Assembly (NCBI RefSeq): GCF_016718685.1
Contig: NZ_JADKCX010000155.1
Coordinates: 1-64,000 of the forward strand
DNA from: Haliscomenobacter sp.
Lineage (GTDB): Bacteria; Bacteroidota; Bacteroidia; Chitinophagales; Saprospiraceae
Direction of reading: 5' to 3'
DNA length: 64,000 nucleotides
In this document: piece by piece, positions 18,848 through 27,421 of the stretch
Position numbering within the stretch: the stretch's first letter is position 1
How the letters are laid out: each line of letters begins with the position of its first letter
The notes under the pieces: model-generated
Told to the model about the DNA's origin: nothing
Database searches by the model: none
What the model saw: only the letters and a program-made list of their open reading frames with translations
Program-made: the position numbers and the translations under genes

Positions 18848-20133
18848 TTAAGCTATTACATTCTGCTCCGCGTACAAGGGAAAGTTTTCCATATACGCAT
18901 TGATCTCATTGCGGGTAGCAATGATGAGTCCTTCATTTTAACATCCAGAAAGGATGGTATCGATCCAGTCAATTACCCTCAAACAATCGGCTTCTTTGAA
19001 GCCACGGGTATGATGGCCGCAGTACCAACCGGATTCCCGACGTAACCATCGGTGACTGGGTATCGAAGGGCACCATGTTTTTGTTCACGGTGATGTCCGC
19101 GCGCACCAGGGCGTTTTCAGCATCTCTGCCCGTTACATTTTTCGAACGCAGGTCCAGCAACATCAGGTGGTTGTCGGTACCTCCAGAGATGACTTTGTAG
19201 CCTTTTTTTACAAAAGCGTCCGCCATTACCTGGGCATTTTTCATGACTTGAATGCCATATTCCTTGAATTCAGGTTGCAGCGCTTCCTGGAAAGCCACGG
19301 CTTTGGCCGCAATGACGTGCTCCAGTGGTCCACCTTGCATCCCTGGGAATACCCCACTGTTGAGGATGGCCGACATCTTGATTTTTTCGCCATTTTTGGT
19401 GGCACGTCCCCAAGGGTTATCAAAGTTTTTACCCATCATGATGATCCCTCCACGTGGTCCACGCAAGGTTTTGTGGGTAGTAGAGGTAACGATATGGCAA
19501 TGATCCATCGGGTTGTTGAGTAATCCTGCCGCAATCAAACCCGCTGGGTGCGCGATATCAGCCAACAACAGCGCCCCAACTTTATCGGCTATGGCGCGGA
19601 AGCGGGCGTAATCCCAATCGCGAGCATACGCCGAAGCACCACAAACGATCAGTTTTGGCACAACTTCCAAGGCGGTAGCTTCTACCTTGTCCATGTCAAT
19701 CAAGCCAGTTTCCTGCTCTACTCCATAAAAGTGTGCTTCGTACACTTTCCCCGGAATAGTTGACCGGAGAGCCGTGCGAAAGGTGCCCGCCATAGTGCGA
19801 GATTGAAGCCCAATACCCGATCGCCAGGAGTCAAGCAAGCCAGAAAAACGGCCTGCATTGGCCGTGCACCAGAGTGGGGTTGTACGTTGGCGTATTCTGC
19901 CCCGAACAAAGTGCACAAACGGTCGATGGCAATTTGTTCAATTTGTCCACAACTTCACAGCCACCATAATAACGTTTGCCGGGATAACCCTCTGCATATT
20001 TGTTGGTTAGGCAAGTACCCATCGCATCCAAGACTGCTTGGCTGGTGAAGTTTTCGGAAGCAATCAGTTCTATTCCCTTCCTTTGGCGATCCAACTCTTC
20101 GTGAATCAAATCAAAAATTACCGTATCCTTCAT
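18848..20133 (-). CDS. glyA: serine hydroxymethyltransferase (several frameshifts)
   Basis: PLP enzyme interconverting serine and glycine with tetrahydrofolate. The start at 20133 gives MKDTVIFDLIHEELDRQRKG; ELIASENFTSQAV and NKYAEGYPGKRYYGG follow. The middle shows the PLP-lysine motif STTHKTLRGPRGG and GVFPGMQGGPLEH, and the C-terminal frame ends AYMENFPLYAEQNVIA at 18848. Shifts occur near 19925, 19850, 19780, 19020 and 18940. At 18940 GGATGTTAAAATGAA reads as expected GATGTTAAAAATGAA, with one inserted G and one lost A. Mixed gains and losses in a housekeeping gene point to sequence error. Confidence 0.93.
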
Positions 20134-20167
20134 CGTACAATAAATTGTCGCTTTGAATATTCACGCG

Positions 20168-20175
20168 CAAAAGTA
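20168..20175 (-). promoter_or_regulatory. -7 box upstream of glyA
   Basis: TACTTTTG on the minus strand fits TAnnTTTG and lies 35 bases before the glyA ATG. No good -33 element is seen at the expected distance. Confidence 0.45.
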
Positions 20176-20223
20176 CAATATCTTCGCTTTTGATTGCGAT
20201 GAAATGTAGTGTTGTTTAAATAA

Positions 20224-21811
20224 TTGTCTATGACCCGATTGGTTGTTTGTTTTTTGGCACTGTTGTATGCCGTTGCCCTGGAGGCTAAAACTGCCCGTTT
20301 TCGCGCCATGTGGCGCGATGATCCTGCAACTTCAATGGTGATCGCCTGGGATCAGCTGAGTGGGACGACCCCCATGATCTACTACGATGAAGTTGACAAT
20401 GGTCAAAAAGCGGAACTCTACAAACTCAAACGCAAACCCGATCAGGTCGTAGCGGCACGTGGACTCAACAATCATTTTGCCCGACTCAGTGGACTCAAAC
20501 CCACCACGGTCTATTTTTTTGTGGTCAAAGACAGCGAAGGACTGAGCAGGCGTTATTCTTTTCGCACCGTTCCCAACCTTCCTACTGAACGCTTGTCAAT
20601 CATCTCTGGGGAGATTCACGCAACAACCGCGACGCCCCGCATCAGCGCCAATACCCTGGTTTCAAAATACGCCCCATTTTGTGTTGTTCAATGGCGATAT
20701 GACGGCAACCGACACGGGCCCGGAATGGCTGCTTTGGCTCGACGATTGGCAATACACCATCGGGAATGATGGACGCATTACGCCTGTCGTAGTGGCCCGG
20801 GGTAACCATGAAATGGACAACCGCAGTTTGCAAGAGATTTTTGACATTCCTTATCCCGATGCCTACTACGCCTTGAGTTTTGGAGGAAATTTACTCCGGC
20901 TGCTTACCCTCAATACCATGGCGGCCAGCGGAGGAGACCAAAAAACCTGGCTGGAACGGGAATTGACTGGGGCCAAAGGTTTCACCTGGCGCTTTGCCCA
21001 GTACCACCACGCCATGCGCCCTCATACTACTGGCAAACCGGAACGCGATGACCTGGTACAAAACTGGGCACCTTTATTTTTATACCATCAGGTGCAACTT
21101 GCCCTGGAATCGGATACCCACGTAGCCAAATGGACTTACCCCATTCGGGTGTCTAAAGAAATAGGCAGTGCTGAGGGCTTCATTCGTGATGATGAACGCG
21201 GCACAGTGTATGTGGGAGAAGGTTGTTGGGGAGCCCCCCTGCGGAACAGCGATGACAATAAAAAGTGGACCCGCAACAGTGGCAGCTTCAATCACTTCAA
21301 CCTTATTTATGTTGAACAGGGAAAATTGAAGTGCGCCGTTATTTCTGATCAATCTCAGGGCGTCATGGAAAGCAAAAGCCGCTTTGTATTGCCATTGGCC
21401 TCAAACTTTAGGAACCCAGCAATGGCAGTGTATTGACAATCGTCAACAAAAAGCAGCTTTGCTGTCCCAAAACGCCCCAAATAACCGTCCGGCAGCACCT
21501 ACGCTAAGTCCAGCAGAAATGGCTGAATCGACTACCAATGACAAAGAATGGGCTAAACTGGCCCCTTGTTCGGTAGATCCATTCAGCAATGAGGCGAGTA
21601 TTCCTTTAGCCTTACTCAGGCTGGAGAGGTACAAATTTGTGTGTACAATACCTTAAAAAAAGAAATGGTCAAGCAAGATTTTCCTGGTTTACCAGTGGGT
21701 AAACACTTGAAAAAACTCTACCTGAATCAGTTGGCAGCCGGTAGATATTTGGTGGTGGTGCGTTCAGGAGGTAAAGCTGTAACTTTTTATCAATTTTTCA
21801 GAAAAGAATGA
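20224..21811 (+). CDS. calcineurin-like metallophosphoesterase with N-terminal fibronectin-like domain and probable type IX sorting tail (frameshifted)
   Basis: Secreted purple-acid-phosphatase-like enzyme. The ATG at 20231 or in-frame start at 20224 leads to a signal peptide (LVVCFLALLYAVALEAKT). The N-terminal domain ends GLKPTTVYFFVVKDSEG, typical of the fibronectin-like domain of these enzymes. Metal-binding motifs NGDMTATD (with Asp) and ARGNHEMD are visible, and a third, YHHAMRPH, follows. Shifts near 20610-20690, 21400 and 21640 break the frame. The last frame gives GKHLKKLYLNQLAAGRYLVV then VRSGGKAVTFYQFFRKE, like a type IX secretion C-terminal sorting domain. It ends in TGA at 21809-21811, overlapping the next ATG. 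Confidence 0.75.
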
Positions 21812-22553
21812 AACTTGTACTCTTCGTGCTTTTCTGTCACCTTTCACATACTTTTACCTTCTGTATACTGGGATATGTCGCTGGATACCATAAAGAAGCC
21901 AATCGTGCGGTGCTGGTTGGCGATTTTTTGTTGTCACAAGGCCTACTTTTGGCCGTACGCAACAAGCAATTCCGAATTTTGGAAATTGTTTCCGATGCCG
22001 TAAAAGCAATGAGCGAAGGAGAGCTCCTGCAAATTGAAAAAGCCCGTCGCCTCGACATCAAAGAAGAGGTATATTACGAAATCATTCGCCAAAAAACTGC
22101 CTCGCTCATTTCCTCCGCCTGCCAGGCTGGTGCAGCTTCCGCCACTACCGACGAGGACGCCATCGAGCGCATGCTGCGCCTTTTTGGGGAAAAATTGGCC
22201 TCGCCTTTCAGATCAAAGATGACCTCTTCGACTTTGGAACTGACGACGTAGGTAAACCCTTGGGCATCGACATCAAGGGAAAAGATGACCCTGCCGCTGA
22301 TTTACGCCCTCAATCAGTCCGATTCGCCACCCGTCGTCACATCATCGGCCTGGTACGCCGCCACAACGAGAATCCCGAAAAAGTGAAAGAGGTGATCGAG
22401 TTTGTGCGCAACAGTGGAGGTATTCAATACACCGAAGCGGTGATGTTGCGCTTCCGCCAAGAGGCCTTTGAAATCTTGGAGACTTTCCCCGCCTCGGAGT
22501 CGAGAACGGCGCTGCGGGATTTGGTAACGTTTGTGACGGAACGGAAGAAGTAA
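21808..22553 (+). pseudogene. polyprenyl synthetase, N-terminus missing and frameshifted
   Basis: Trans-polyprenyl diphosphate synthase (octaprenyl/menaquinone side chain type). From about base 21900, NRAVLVGDFLLSQGLLLAV matches the family after the first aspartate-rich motif; the second motif FQIKDDLFDFGTDDVGKPLG appears when one G is restored near 22193-22200. Another shift near 22280 restores KMTLPLIYALNQSD. The C-terminus VKEVIEFVRNSGGIQYT to TFVTERKK is normal. The usual N-terminal 90-100 residues, including the first DDxxD, are absent and replaced by unrelated MKLVLFVLFCHLSHTFTF, so as written it cannot be functional. Either a deletion or a chimeric join at about 21810-21890. Confidence 0.8.
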
Positions 22554-22561
22554 ATTCGTAT

Positions 22562-22592
22562 CGTAACAGCGGTTACGGTAACCACGGTTACG
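22562..22592. repeat. short inverted repeat, GGTTACG type
   Basis: CGTAACAGC, GGTTACGGTAACC, ACGGTTACG: overlapping inverted copies of GGTTAC just after the polyprenyl synthetase stop. A small member of the word-built intergenic repeats; it could act as a weak terminator. Confidence 0.5.
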
Positions 22593-22656
22593 AAAAAACA
22601 CCATGCTTACCTTTTTACTCAAAACGCTTGTACTACCGCTAATCCCATAACTTCCT

Positions 22657-22664
22657 TATCTTTG
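22657..22664 (+). promoter_or_regulatory. -7 box for rlmN
   Basis: TATCTTTG matches TAnnTTTG and ends four bases before the ATG at 22669. A transcript from it would start at or after that ATG, which argues either for leaderless translation or for the second ATG at 22687. Confidence 0.5.
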
Positions 22665-22668
22665 CACC

Positions 22669-23739
22669 ATGAATGGGAAAGAACGTATGGACATCCGGCA
22701 GCGCTCCTTGGCAGAGCTGGAGGTTGTTCAAGGAAATGGGGAGGCCAAATTTCGGGCCAAACAGGTGTACGAGTGGCTCTGGCAAAAAGGAGTGCGTTCC
22801 TTTGACGCTATGACCAACCTTTCCAAAAGCCTGCGCGAAAAGTTGGCAGCATCCTTTGTGATCAATGGAATTGTAGAAGATAAGGTACAACGCAGCGCCG
22901 ATGGCACCATCAAATCGCGTTTTCGGCTGCACGATGGACACATGATCGAGTCGGTATTGATTCCCGTACCTGATGACAAACGTTTTACCGTTTGTGTATC
23001 CTGCCAGGTCGGCTGTAGCCTCACTTGCAAATTTTGCGCTACTGGGCGCATGAGCAGGGTGCGCAACCTCGACGCCGCTGAAATTTATGACCAGGTAGTG
23101 ATGGTCAACCAACAATGTTTGGAAACTTTTGGCCATCCCTTGAGCAATATCGTGTACATGGGCATGGGCGAGCCACTGCTGGCGTACAACAACGTAATGG
23201 AAAGTATTGAGCGGCTCACTTCCCCTGCTGGCTTGCATATGTCGCCCCGGCGCATCACCATTAGCACGGCGGGCATTGCCAAAATGATCAAAAAACTGGC
23301 CGATGATGGGTGCAAAACCAATCTCGCCCTCTCCTTGCACGCCGCCGACGACCTCAAACGCGACGAGCTGATGCCCATCAACGAGCAGAACAACCTGGCC
23401 GTATTGATGGACGCCCTGGAATATTTTTACCGCAAAACCCACAACCGCATCAGCTACGAATACATCACGTTCCAAAACGTCAACGATGGACTCGATGATG
23501 CGGCCAATCTGGCCAAACTTTGTCGACGTTTTCCCGTGCGGGTCAACATCATTGAATACAACCCCATCGGTGATGTGCCCTACCTCAAATCCGAGGAAGA
23601 CCGGATTGACGCCTTTGCGCGCTACTTACGGGAGCGCGAAATCACGGTGTACGGCGCAGCCGGGGGAAAGACATTGATGCGGCTTGCGGGCAATTGGCGA
23701 ATAAAGAATAAAAAAATCTACGCGTGCGGGAACTTTTAA
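22669..23739 (+). CDS. rlmN: 23S rRNA (adenine-2503-C2)-methyltransferase, dual-specificity
   Basis: Radical-SAM enzyme methylating A2503 of 23S rRNA and A37 of some tRNAs. The 4Fe-4S motif is CSLTCKFC (Cys 116, 120, 123, CX3CX2C). The second methyl-accepting cysteine, near the C-terminus, is in IYACGNF. VYMGMGEPLLAYNN, the GEP SAM motif, is present. 356 residues from ATG 22669; the ATG at 22687 (MDIRQRSLAELEV) is a plausible true start given the promoter box. Reading frame intact. Confidence 0.96.
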   Translation: MNGKERMDIRQRSLAELEVVQGNGEAKFRAKQVYEWLWQKGVRSFDAMTNLSKSLREKLAASFVINGIVEDKVQRSADGTIKSRFRLHDGHMIESVLIPVPDDKRFTVCVSCQVGCSLTCKFCATGRMSRVRNLDAAEIYDQVVMVNQQCLETFGHPLSNIVYMGMGEPLLAYNNVMESIERLTSPAGLHMSPRRITISTAGIAKMIKKLADDGCKTNLALSLHAADDLKRDELMPINEQNNLAVLMDALEYFYRKTHNRISYEYITFQNVNDGLDDAANLAKLCRRFPVRVNIIEYNPIGDVPYLKSEEDRIDAFARYLREREITVYGAAGGKTLMRLAGNWRIKNKKIYACGNF

Positions 23740-23785
23740 ATTTAGGATTGGGTTGATGCATTGAAACCCAAAAAATCCTAACTTT

Positions 23786-24239
23786 ATGGTAGCACAAGCA
23801 ACGCAAAGCATGAATTACGATCGTATCCTGGAGGAGGAGTTGCTGCCTCAGGCGGAGGCGCTGCTTACTTTTGCCTACCATCTGACCTATAATCAGCAAG
23901 ATGCTGAGGATTTGGTGCAGGAAACGTATATGAAAGCGTACAAGGCCATCGACAAATACATCGAGGGTACTAACGCTAAGGCTTGGCTTTTCAAAATTCT
24001 AAAAAACACCTTCATCAACGAGTACCGCCGCAAAAGCCGTGGCCCCGTGATGAAAGAATTGGATGAAGTCATTGCTTTCCAAAACCGGGAAAACACCCCC
24101 TACACCAGTGCACATGCTGGCCAAAATTTTGGACATTCCCATCGGAACGGTGCGTTCACGCTTGAACCGGGCGCGGAACAGCGTAAAAGCAGAATTGAGA
24201 TTGTATGCCCAGTCCATGGGCTTCAAAGATAATCGTTAA
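23786..24239 (+). CDS. ECF-type RNA polymerase sigma factor, damaged in the middle
   Basis: Extracytoplasmic-function sigma factor of the SigW/RpoE type. The start at 23786 gives MVAQATQSMNYDRILEEELL. Region 2 is intact: YHLTYNQQDAEDLVQETYMK and KAWLFKILKNTFINEYRRKS. After ENTPYTSAH a different frame reads MLAKILDIPIGTVRSRLNRA and ELRLYAQSMGFKDNR to the stop at 24237-24239; this is the region 4 helix-turn-helix. The start of region 4 and the linker, usually about 50-70 residues, are absent between these parts. So there is an internal deletion near 24105-24120, like that in rpsB. Confidence 0.82.
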
Positions 24240-24260
24240 CCCATGACTACTACTGTCTTG

Positions 24261-24319
24261 GGGCAAGGCCTTTTCTTCTGCTCCATACCTGGGAAGGTGC
24301 GAGGAAGGGGCCTTTTTTT
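24261..24319 (+). terminator. probable terminator after ECF sigma factor
   Basis: AAGGCC (24265-24270) with the following TTTTCTTC pairs imperfectly with GAGGAAGGGGCC (24301-24312), and a seven-T run follows. The long loop makes it weaker than the tsf terminator. Confidence 0.55.
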
Positions 24320-24474
24320 ATGCCCGAAAACCCCTAGAATAACCCCTGAATTGATTCATGGGTTGCAGGGAAAAGGGTTTGCGAAGTTTAGTTAACCTTA
24401 ATTTAAAAATGCTACCGGGAAATCCAAGCCAGCGATCACATCAAGCAGCAAGGACAACCAAAAAAAACAAAGCT

Positions 24475-24720
24475 ATGGTAAAGAGTCCAATCACCTATGA
24501 TGAGTTCATCAAGAAAGTAGGATTATTCCTGGACAACGAACTCAATGAAAAAGAAAGCCGCGATCTGCTCAAGGAGATTCAAACGAATCCGGCATTCATG
24601 CACATTCTCAAAGAAGAGCGAACATTTAGAGAGTTTATAAAGACAAAAATTGATCGGCGAAAACCTTCTCCTGCCCTCATAGCCTCTATCAAAGACAAAA
24701 TAAAAGCTTCGCCGATCTGA
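24475..24720 (+). CDS. small protein, candidate anti-sigma partner
   Basis: 81 residues from ATG 24475 (MVKSPITYDEFIKKVGLFLD); the frame is open upstream to 24358, but that part is not protein-like. It is acidic/basic helical with LFLDNELNEKESRDLLKEIQ and FREFIKTKIDRRKPSPALIA. The ELNEKE...LLKEI...FREF pattern resembles the N-terminal helices of short anti-sigma factors found after ECF genes in Bacteroidota, but no zinc ligands and no membrane helix are present. The function is inferred from position. Confidence 0.55.
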   Translation: MVKSPITYDEFIKKVGLFLDNELNEKESRDLLKEIQTNPAFMHILKEERTFREFIKTKIDRRKPSPALIASIKDKIKASPI

Positions 24721-24745
24721 TTATTTTCTGATCAACCTGCACCCA

Positions 24746-25590
24746 TCATTCTTTCAATACTTTTAAGCTCAAGTCCAGACTTTGGGCGGAGTGCGTCAAT
24801 GCCCCAACGGAGATGTAGTCTACACCCGTGAGTGCGATATTGCGCAGGGTCTCCAATGTTACTCCGCCCGAAGCCTCGGTCTCGAAGCGTTTGTTGACCA
24901 TTTTCACCGCGGTTTGCATGGCATCCAGTTGGAAATTGTCCAGCATAATGCGGGTAACTTTTCCCGTATTCAACACCTGCTGCAGTTCATGCAGGTTGCG
25001 GACTTCCACCGTTACGTTCAGGTTTAGTCCATGCGCACGTTGATAAGCGTCTACCCGTTCAATGGCCGGTTGAATGCCTCCACAGGCATCGGTATGGTTG
25101 TCTTTGATCATAAACCAATCGTACAATCCATCGCGGTAATTATGGCAACCGCCAATGCGCACAGCCCATTTTTCCAAAAAACGGATCAAAGGCGTCGTTT
25201 TGCGGGTATCCAAAATTTTAACGGGAAGATCTGCCACGGCATCGCGGTATTGCCTGCTCAAGGTGGCAATAGCACTCATGCGCTGCATGGTATTGAGTAC
25301 CAGACGCTCTGCTTGCAGTAAGGCTTGGGTTTGGCATTCTACAATGAAAGCAACGTCACCATATTTGATGTTGGCACCATCATCCAATATTTTTTCAAAG
25401 TGGCAATTGGGGTCTACGGTTTTAAAATGCGCTCGGCAATTTCCATCCCGGCCAATATTCCTTCATCTTTCACCAACAACCGGGCGCGGTTGCGGGCGTG
25501 AGGAATACATGCCAAACAGGTGACATCGCCAGTACCCACATCTTCTTTAAGGCCAGCGGCGATGAATGCATCAATTTGATCAATGTGCAT
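24746..25590 (-). CDS. nadC: nicotinate-nucleotide diphosphorylase (carboxylating), one frameshift
   Basis: Makes nicotinate mononucleotide from quinolinate and PRPP (NAD synthesis). The ATG at 25590 (MHIDQIDAFIAAGLKEDVGT) is preferred over a GTG at 25617 inside the repeat. N-terminal motif EDVGTGDVT; then at about 25410 the frame shifts, with HFEKILDDGANIKYGD expected across the join. The second part has the substrate-binding LDTRKTTPLIRFLEKWAVRI, GGCHNYRDGLYDWFMIKDNH and ASGGVTLETLRNIA. Total about 282 residues, normal length. Housekeeping gene, so the shift is probably an error. Confidence 0.95.
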
Positions 25591-25602
25591 GGGTTGTTTT
25601 TT

Positions 25603-25672
25603 AAGCACCTTAGACACCTAAGTTCACCTTAGATGGGTGAATTTAAGGTGAACTTAGGTGTCTGAGGTGGTT
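25603..25672 (-). repeat. 29-base inverted repeat, AGGTGAACTTAGG type
   Basis: Arms 25603-25631 and 25644-25672 are complementary with two mismatches over 29 bases, around a 12-base loop. Each arm holds two copies of a CACCTAAG/CACCTTAGA word. It lies between the isomerase and nadC. Unlike most members of this set, the pyrimidine-rich arm is transcribed first. Confidence 0.85.
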
Positions 25673-25675
25673 AAA

Positions 25676-26602
25676 TTACACCATTTTGCCTACCTTTTCC
25701 AGTAGCGCTTTGGTCAATTTGATTCCCTCTTTTTCACCAATTTTACCTCCTTCAAATTCAATACCGACATATCCTTTGAACTTCGCTTTTTTCACGATTT
25801 TCAACATTTTGACGTAATCGGTATGGGTTTCGTTGCCTTGAGCATCAAAATCGTGGCTCTTGGCGCTGACTCCCTTGGCGAAAGGCATCAGTTCCTGTAC
25901 ACCCATGTAACGGTCGTATTCCTCGGCACAATCATAAGAGCCTTGTTTGCGAGTGATGCAGAAGTTGCCGAAGTCGGGCAGCGTACCAACGTTTTTCTTG
26001 TTGACTTGCTTCATCACACCAGACAACCATTTTCCATTAGAAGAATACCCACCGTGGTTTTCGACAATGACATTGATGCCCATGGTGGCGGCAAAATCAC
26101 CCAGTCTACTTAAGCCTTCTACCGCACCTTTGCCCACTTCTTCGGCTGTACCTTTGCCCGCAGCGTTGACCCGAATGGTGGCGCAACCCAGGTATTTGGC
26201 ACATTCTACCCATTGTTTGTGCTGGTCAATGGCCTTGTCCAGTGCAGCTTTAGTGGTCGACCCCAAATCACCTTCCCCATCAATCATGATCAGGTGGTTC
26301 TTGATCCCGTTATCCTTGCAGCGCATCAGCAACTCGTTGAGGTAGGTAGTGTCTTTGGCTTTGTCTTTGAAGAACTGGTTGACGTACTCAACCACCCCGA
26401 CGCCAAACTCTTTGCGGGCCATGACGGGGAAATCGAGGTTGGTCATTTCTTTCTTAAATAGCGCATTGTGCAATGACCATTCGGCCAGAGAGATCTCAAA
26501 AAACATTTTTTTGCTGCTATCCAGGTCAAAGCTGCTCAATGGAGCTACGGCTAAACCAGTCGCAGCATAAGCCATCTGATGGAGGAAATCACGACGTTTC
26601 AT
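25676..26602 (-). CDS. sugar phosphate isomerase/epimerase (TIM barrel), exported
   Basis: AP-endonuclease-2-fold enzyme of the xylose-isomerase-like superfamily. It begins MKRRDFLHQMAYAATGLAVA, a twin-arginine-like signal (RRDFL), so it is probably exported folded. Barrel motifs include HLIMIDGEGDLG, ATIRVNAAGKGT, VIVENHGGYSSNGKW, GTLPDFGNF, GVSAKSHDFD and YVGIEFEG, with acidic and His residues typical of a divalent-metal site. 308 residues. The substrate is not predictable; paralogs act on inositols or keto-sugars. Confidence 0.82.
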   Translation of the reverse strand: MKRRDFLHQMAYAATGLAVAPLSSFDLDSSKKMFFEISLAEWSLHNALFKKEMTNLDFPVMARKEFGVGVVEYVNQFFKDKAKDTTYLNELLMRCKDNGIKNHLIMIDGEGDLGSTTKAALDKAIDQHKQWVECAKYLGCATIRVNAAGKGTAEEVGKGAVEGLSRLGDFAATMGINVIVENHGGYSSNGKWLSGVMKQVNKKNVGTLPDFGNFCITRKQGSYDCAEEYDRYMGVQELMPFAKGVSAKSHDFDAQGNETHTDYVKMLKIVKKAKFKGYVGIEFEGGKIGEKEGIKLTKALLEKVGKMV

Positions 26603-26704
26603 GTGATTGGAAGAATTTTTTGCGTGAACTAATCCTTGCCAAGATAGCTGTTTTTGGGGATTTGGACCGTAAAATGAACGGCTCGTCAGCAGGTATACTT
26701 TTGC

Positions 26705-26982
26705 TTAAAACAACCTGCACATGATGCGTAAATCACCCGCAATAAACCCGAGCACCCACATCAGGAGCCATAAAAGGGAAAACCCAAAAGCATAGCCAAA
26801 CCGCTGGGTCAAGCTCCATTCAGCCTTAAAAAACGGGAAGAAAAAAATGAGCAGCAAGCCAATGAAACCATACCCAAAGTAAACGGTATTTCCCCATTCG
26901 CAAGGAGTGGTGGCCCACAGATGAAGGCTACAATGAACTGGCTGAACACCAAGGCTATGTAAAGGACAAAACCAGTTTTCAT
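26705..26982 (-). CDS. small membrane protein, one frameshift
   Basis: Found by reading the gap on the minus strand. ATG at 26980-26982 gives MKTGFVLYIALVFSQFIVA; after a one-base loss near 26923 the frame continues LHLWATTPCEWGNTVYFGYG and FIGLLLIFFFPFFKAEWS, then FSLLWLLMWVLGFIAGDLRI, to a stop at 26705. About 92 residues with three hydrophobic helices. Family not recognised. It lies between the ACT protein gene and the isomerase on the same strand. Confidence 0.55.
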
Positions 26983-27010
26983 GTTTTACTGGTAAAATAC
27001 AAAGAATCCA

Positions 27011-27412
27011 TCAAGCTGCTAGTTGAGCCAGCTGCCAAAGTATTTCCATTGCTTTTTCCGCGTCTTTTTTGTCCACAAAAATATGGTCGTGGTAAAAAGC
27101 AGCCACCACATTGCAACTGATGCCTCCTGCAGCGAGTGCATGGGAAAAGGCTGCAGTCAGTCCAACCGCATCAAGGGCAGAATGGACACTTAGTGTGATC
27201 CATGCCGCTACAAACGAATACTCCAACTGGAGGTCATCGGCCAGTTCCTTGCTGACGATTACGGTATATCCTTCTGCCTCTTTGAAAAGCAGCAGCACCT
27301 CATTCAGGTCAATTACATGGAGACTGGGGAGGACACAAAAAACGAAGTCGCCGGGGTTAAGGGCGGGGCGCATGGTTTTGAGCAAAGTGTTTAGGTCTTT
27401 TTCTCCAGGCAT
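27011..27412 (-). CDS. ACT domain-containing protein
   Basis: 133-residue soluble protein of the two-ACT (CASTOR-like) type: FVFCVLPSLHVIDLNEVLLL and FKEAEGYTVIVSKELAD, then ITLSVHSALDAVGLTAAFSH, ALAAGGISCNVVAAFYHDHI and FVDKKDAEKAMEIL. The GISCN...HIFV pattern is the second ACT fold. Such proteins probably bind amino acids; the partner is unknown. Intact frame. Confidence 0.8.
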   Translation of the reverse strand: MPGEKDLNTLLKTMRPALNPGDFVFCVLPSLHVIDLNEVLLLFKEAEGYTVIVSKELADDLQLEYSFVAAWITLSVHSALDAVGLTAAFSHALAAGGISCNVVAAFYHDHIFVDKKDAEKAMEILWQLAQLAA

Positions 27413-27421
27413 AAATCGTTT

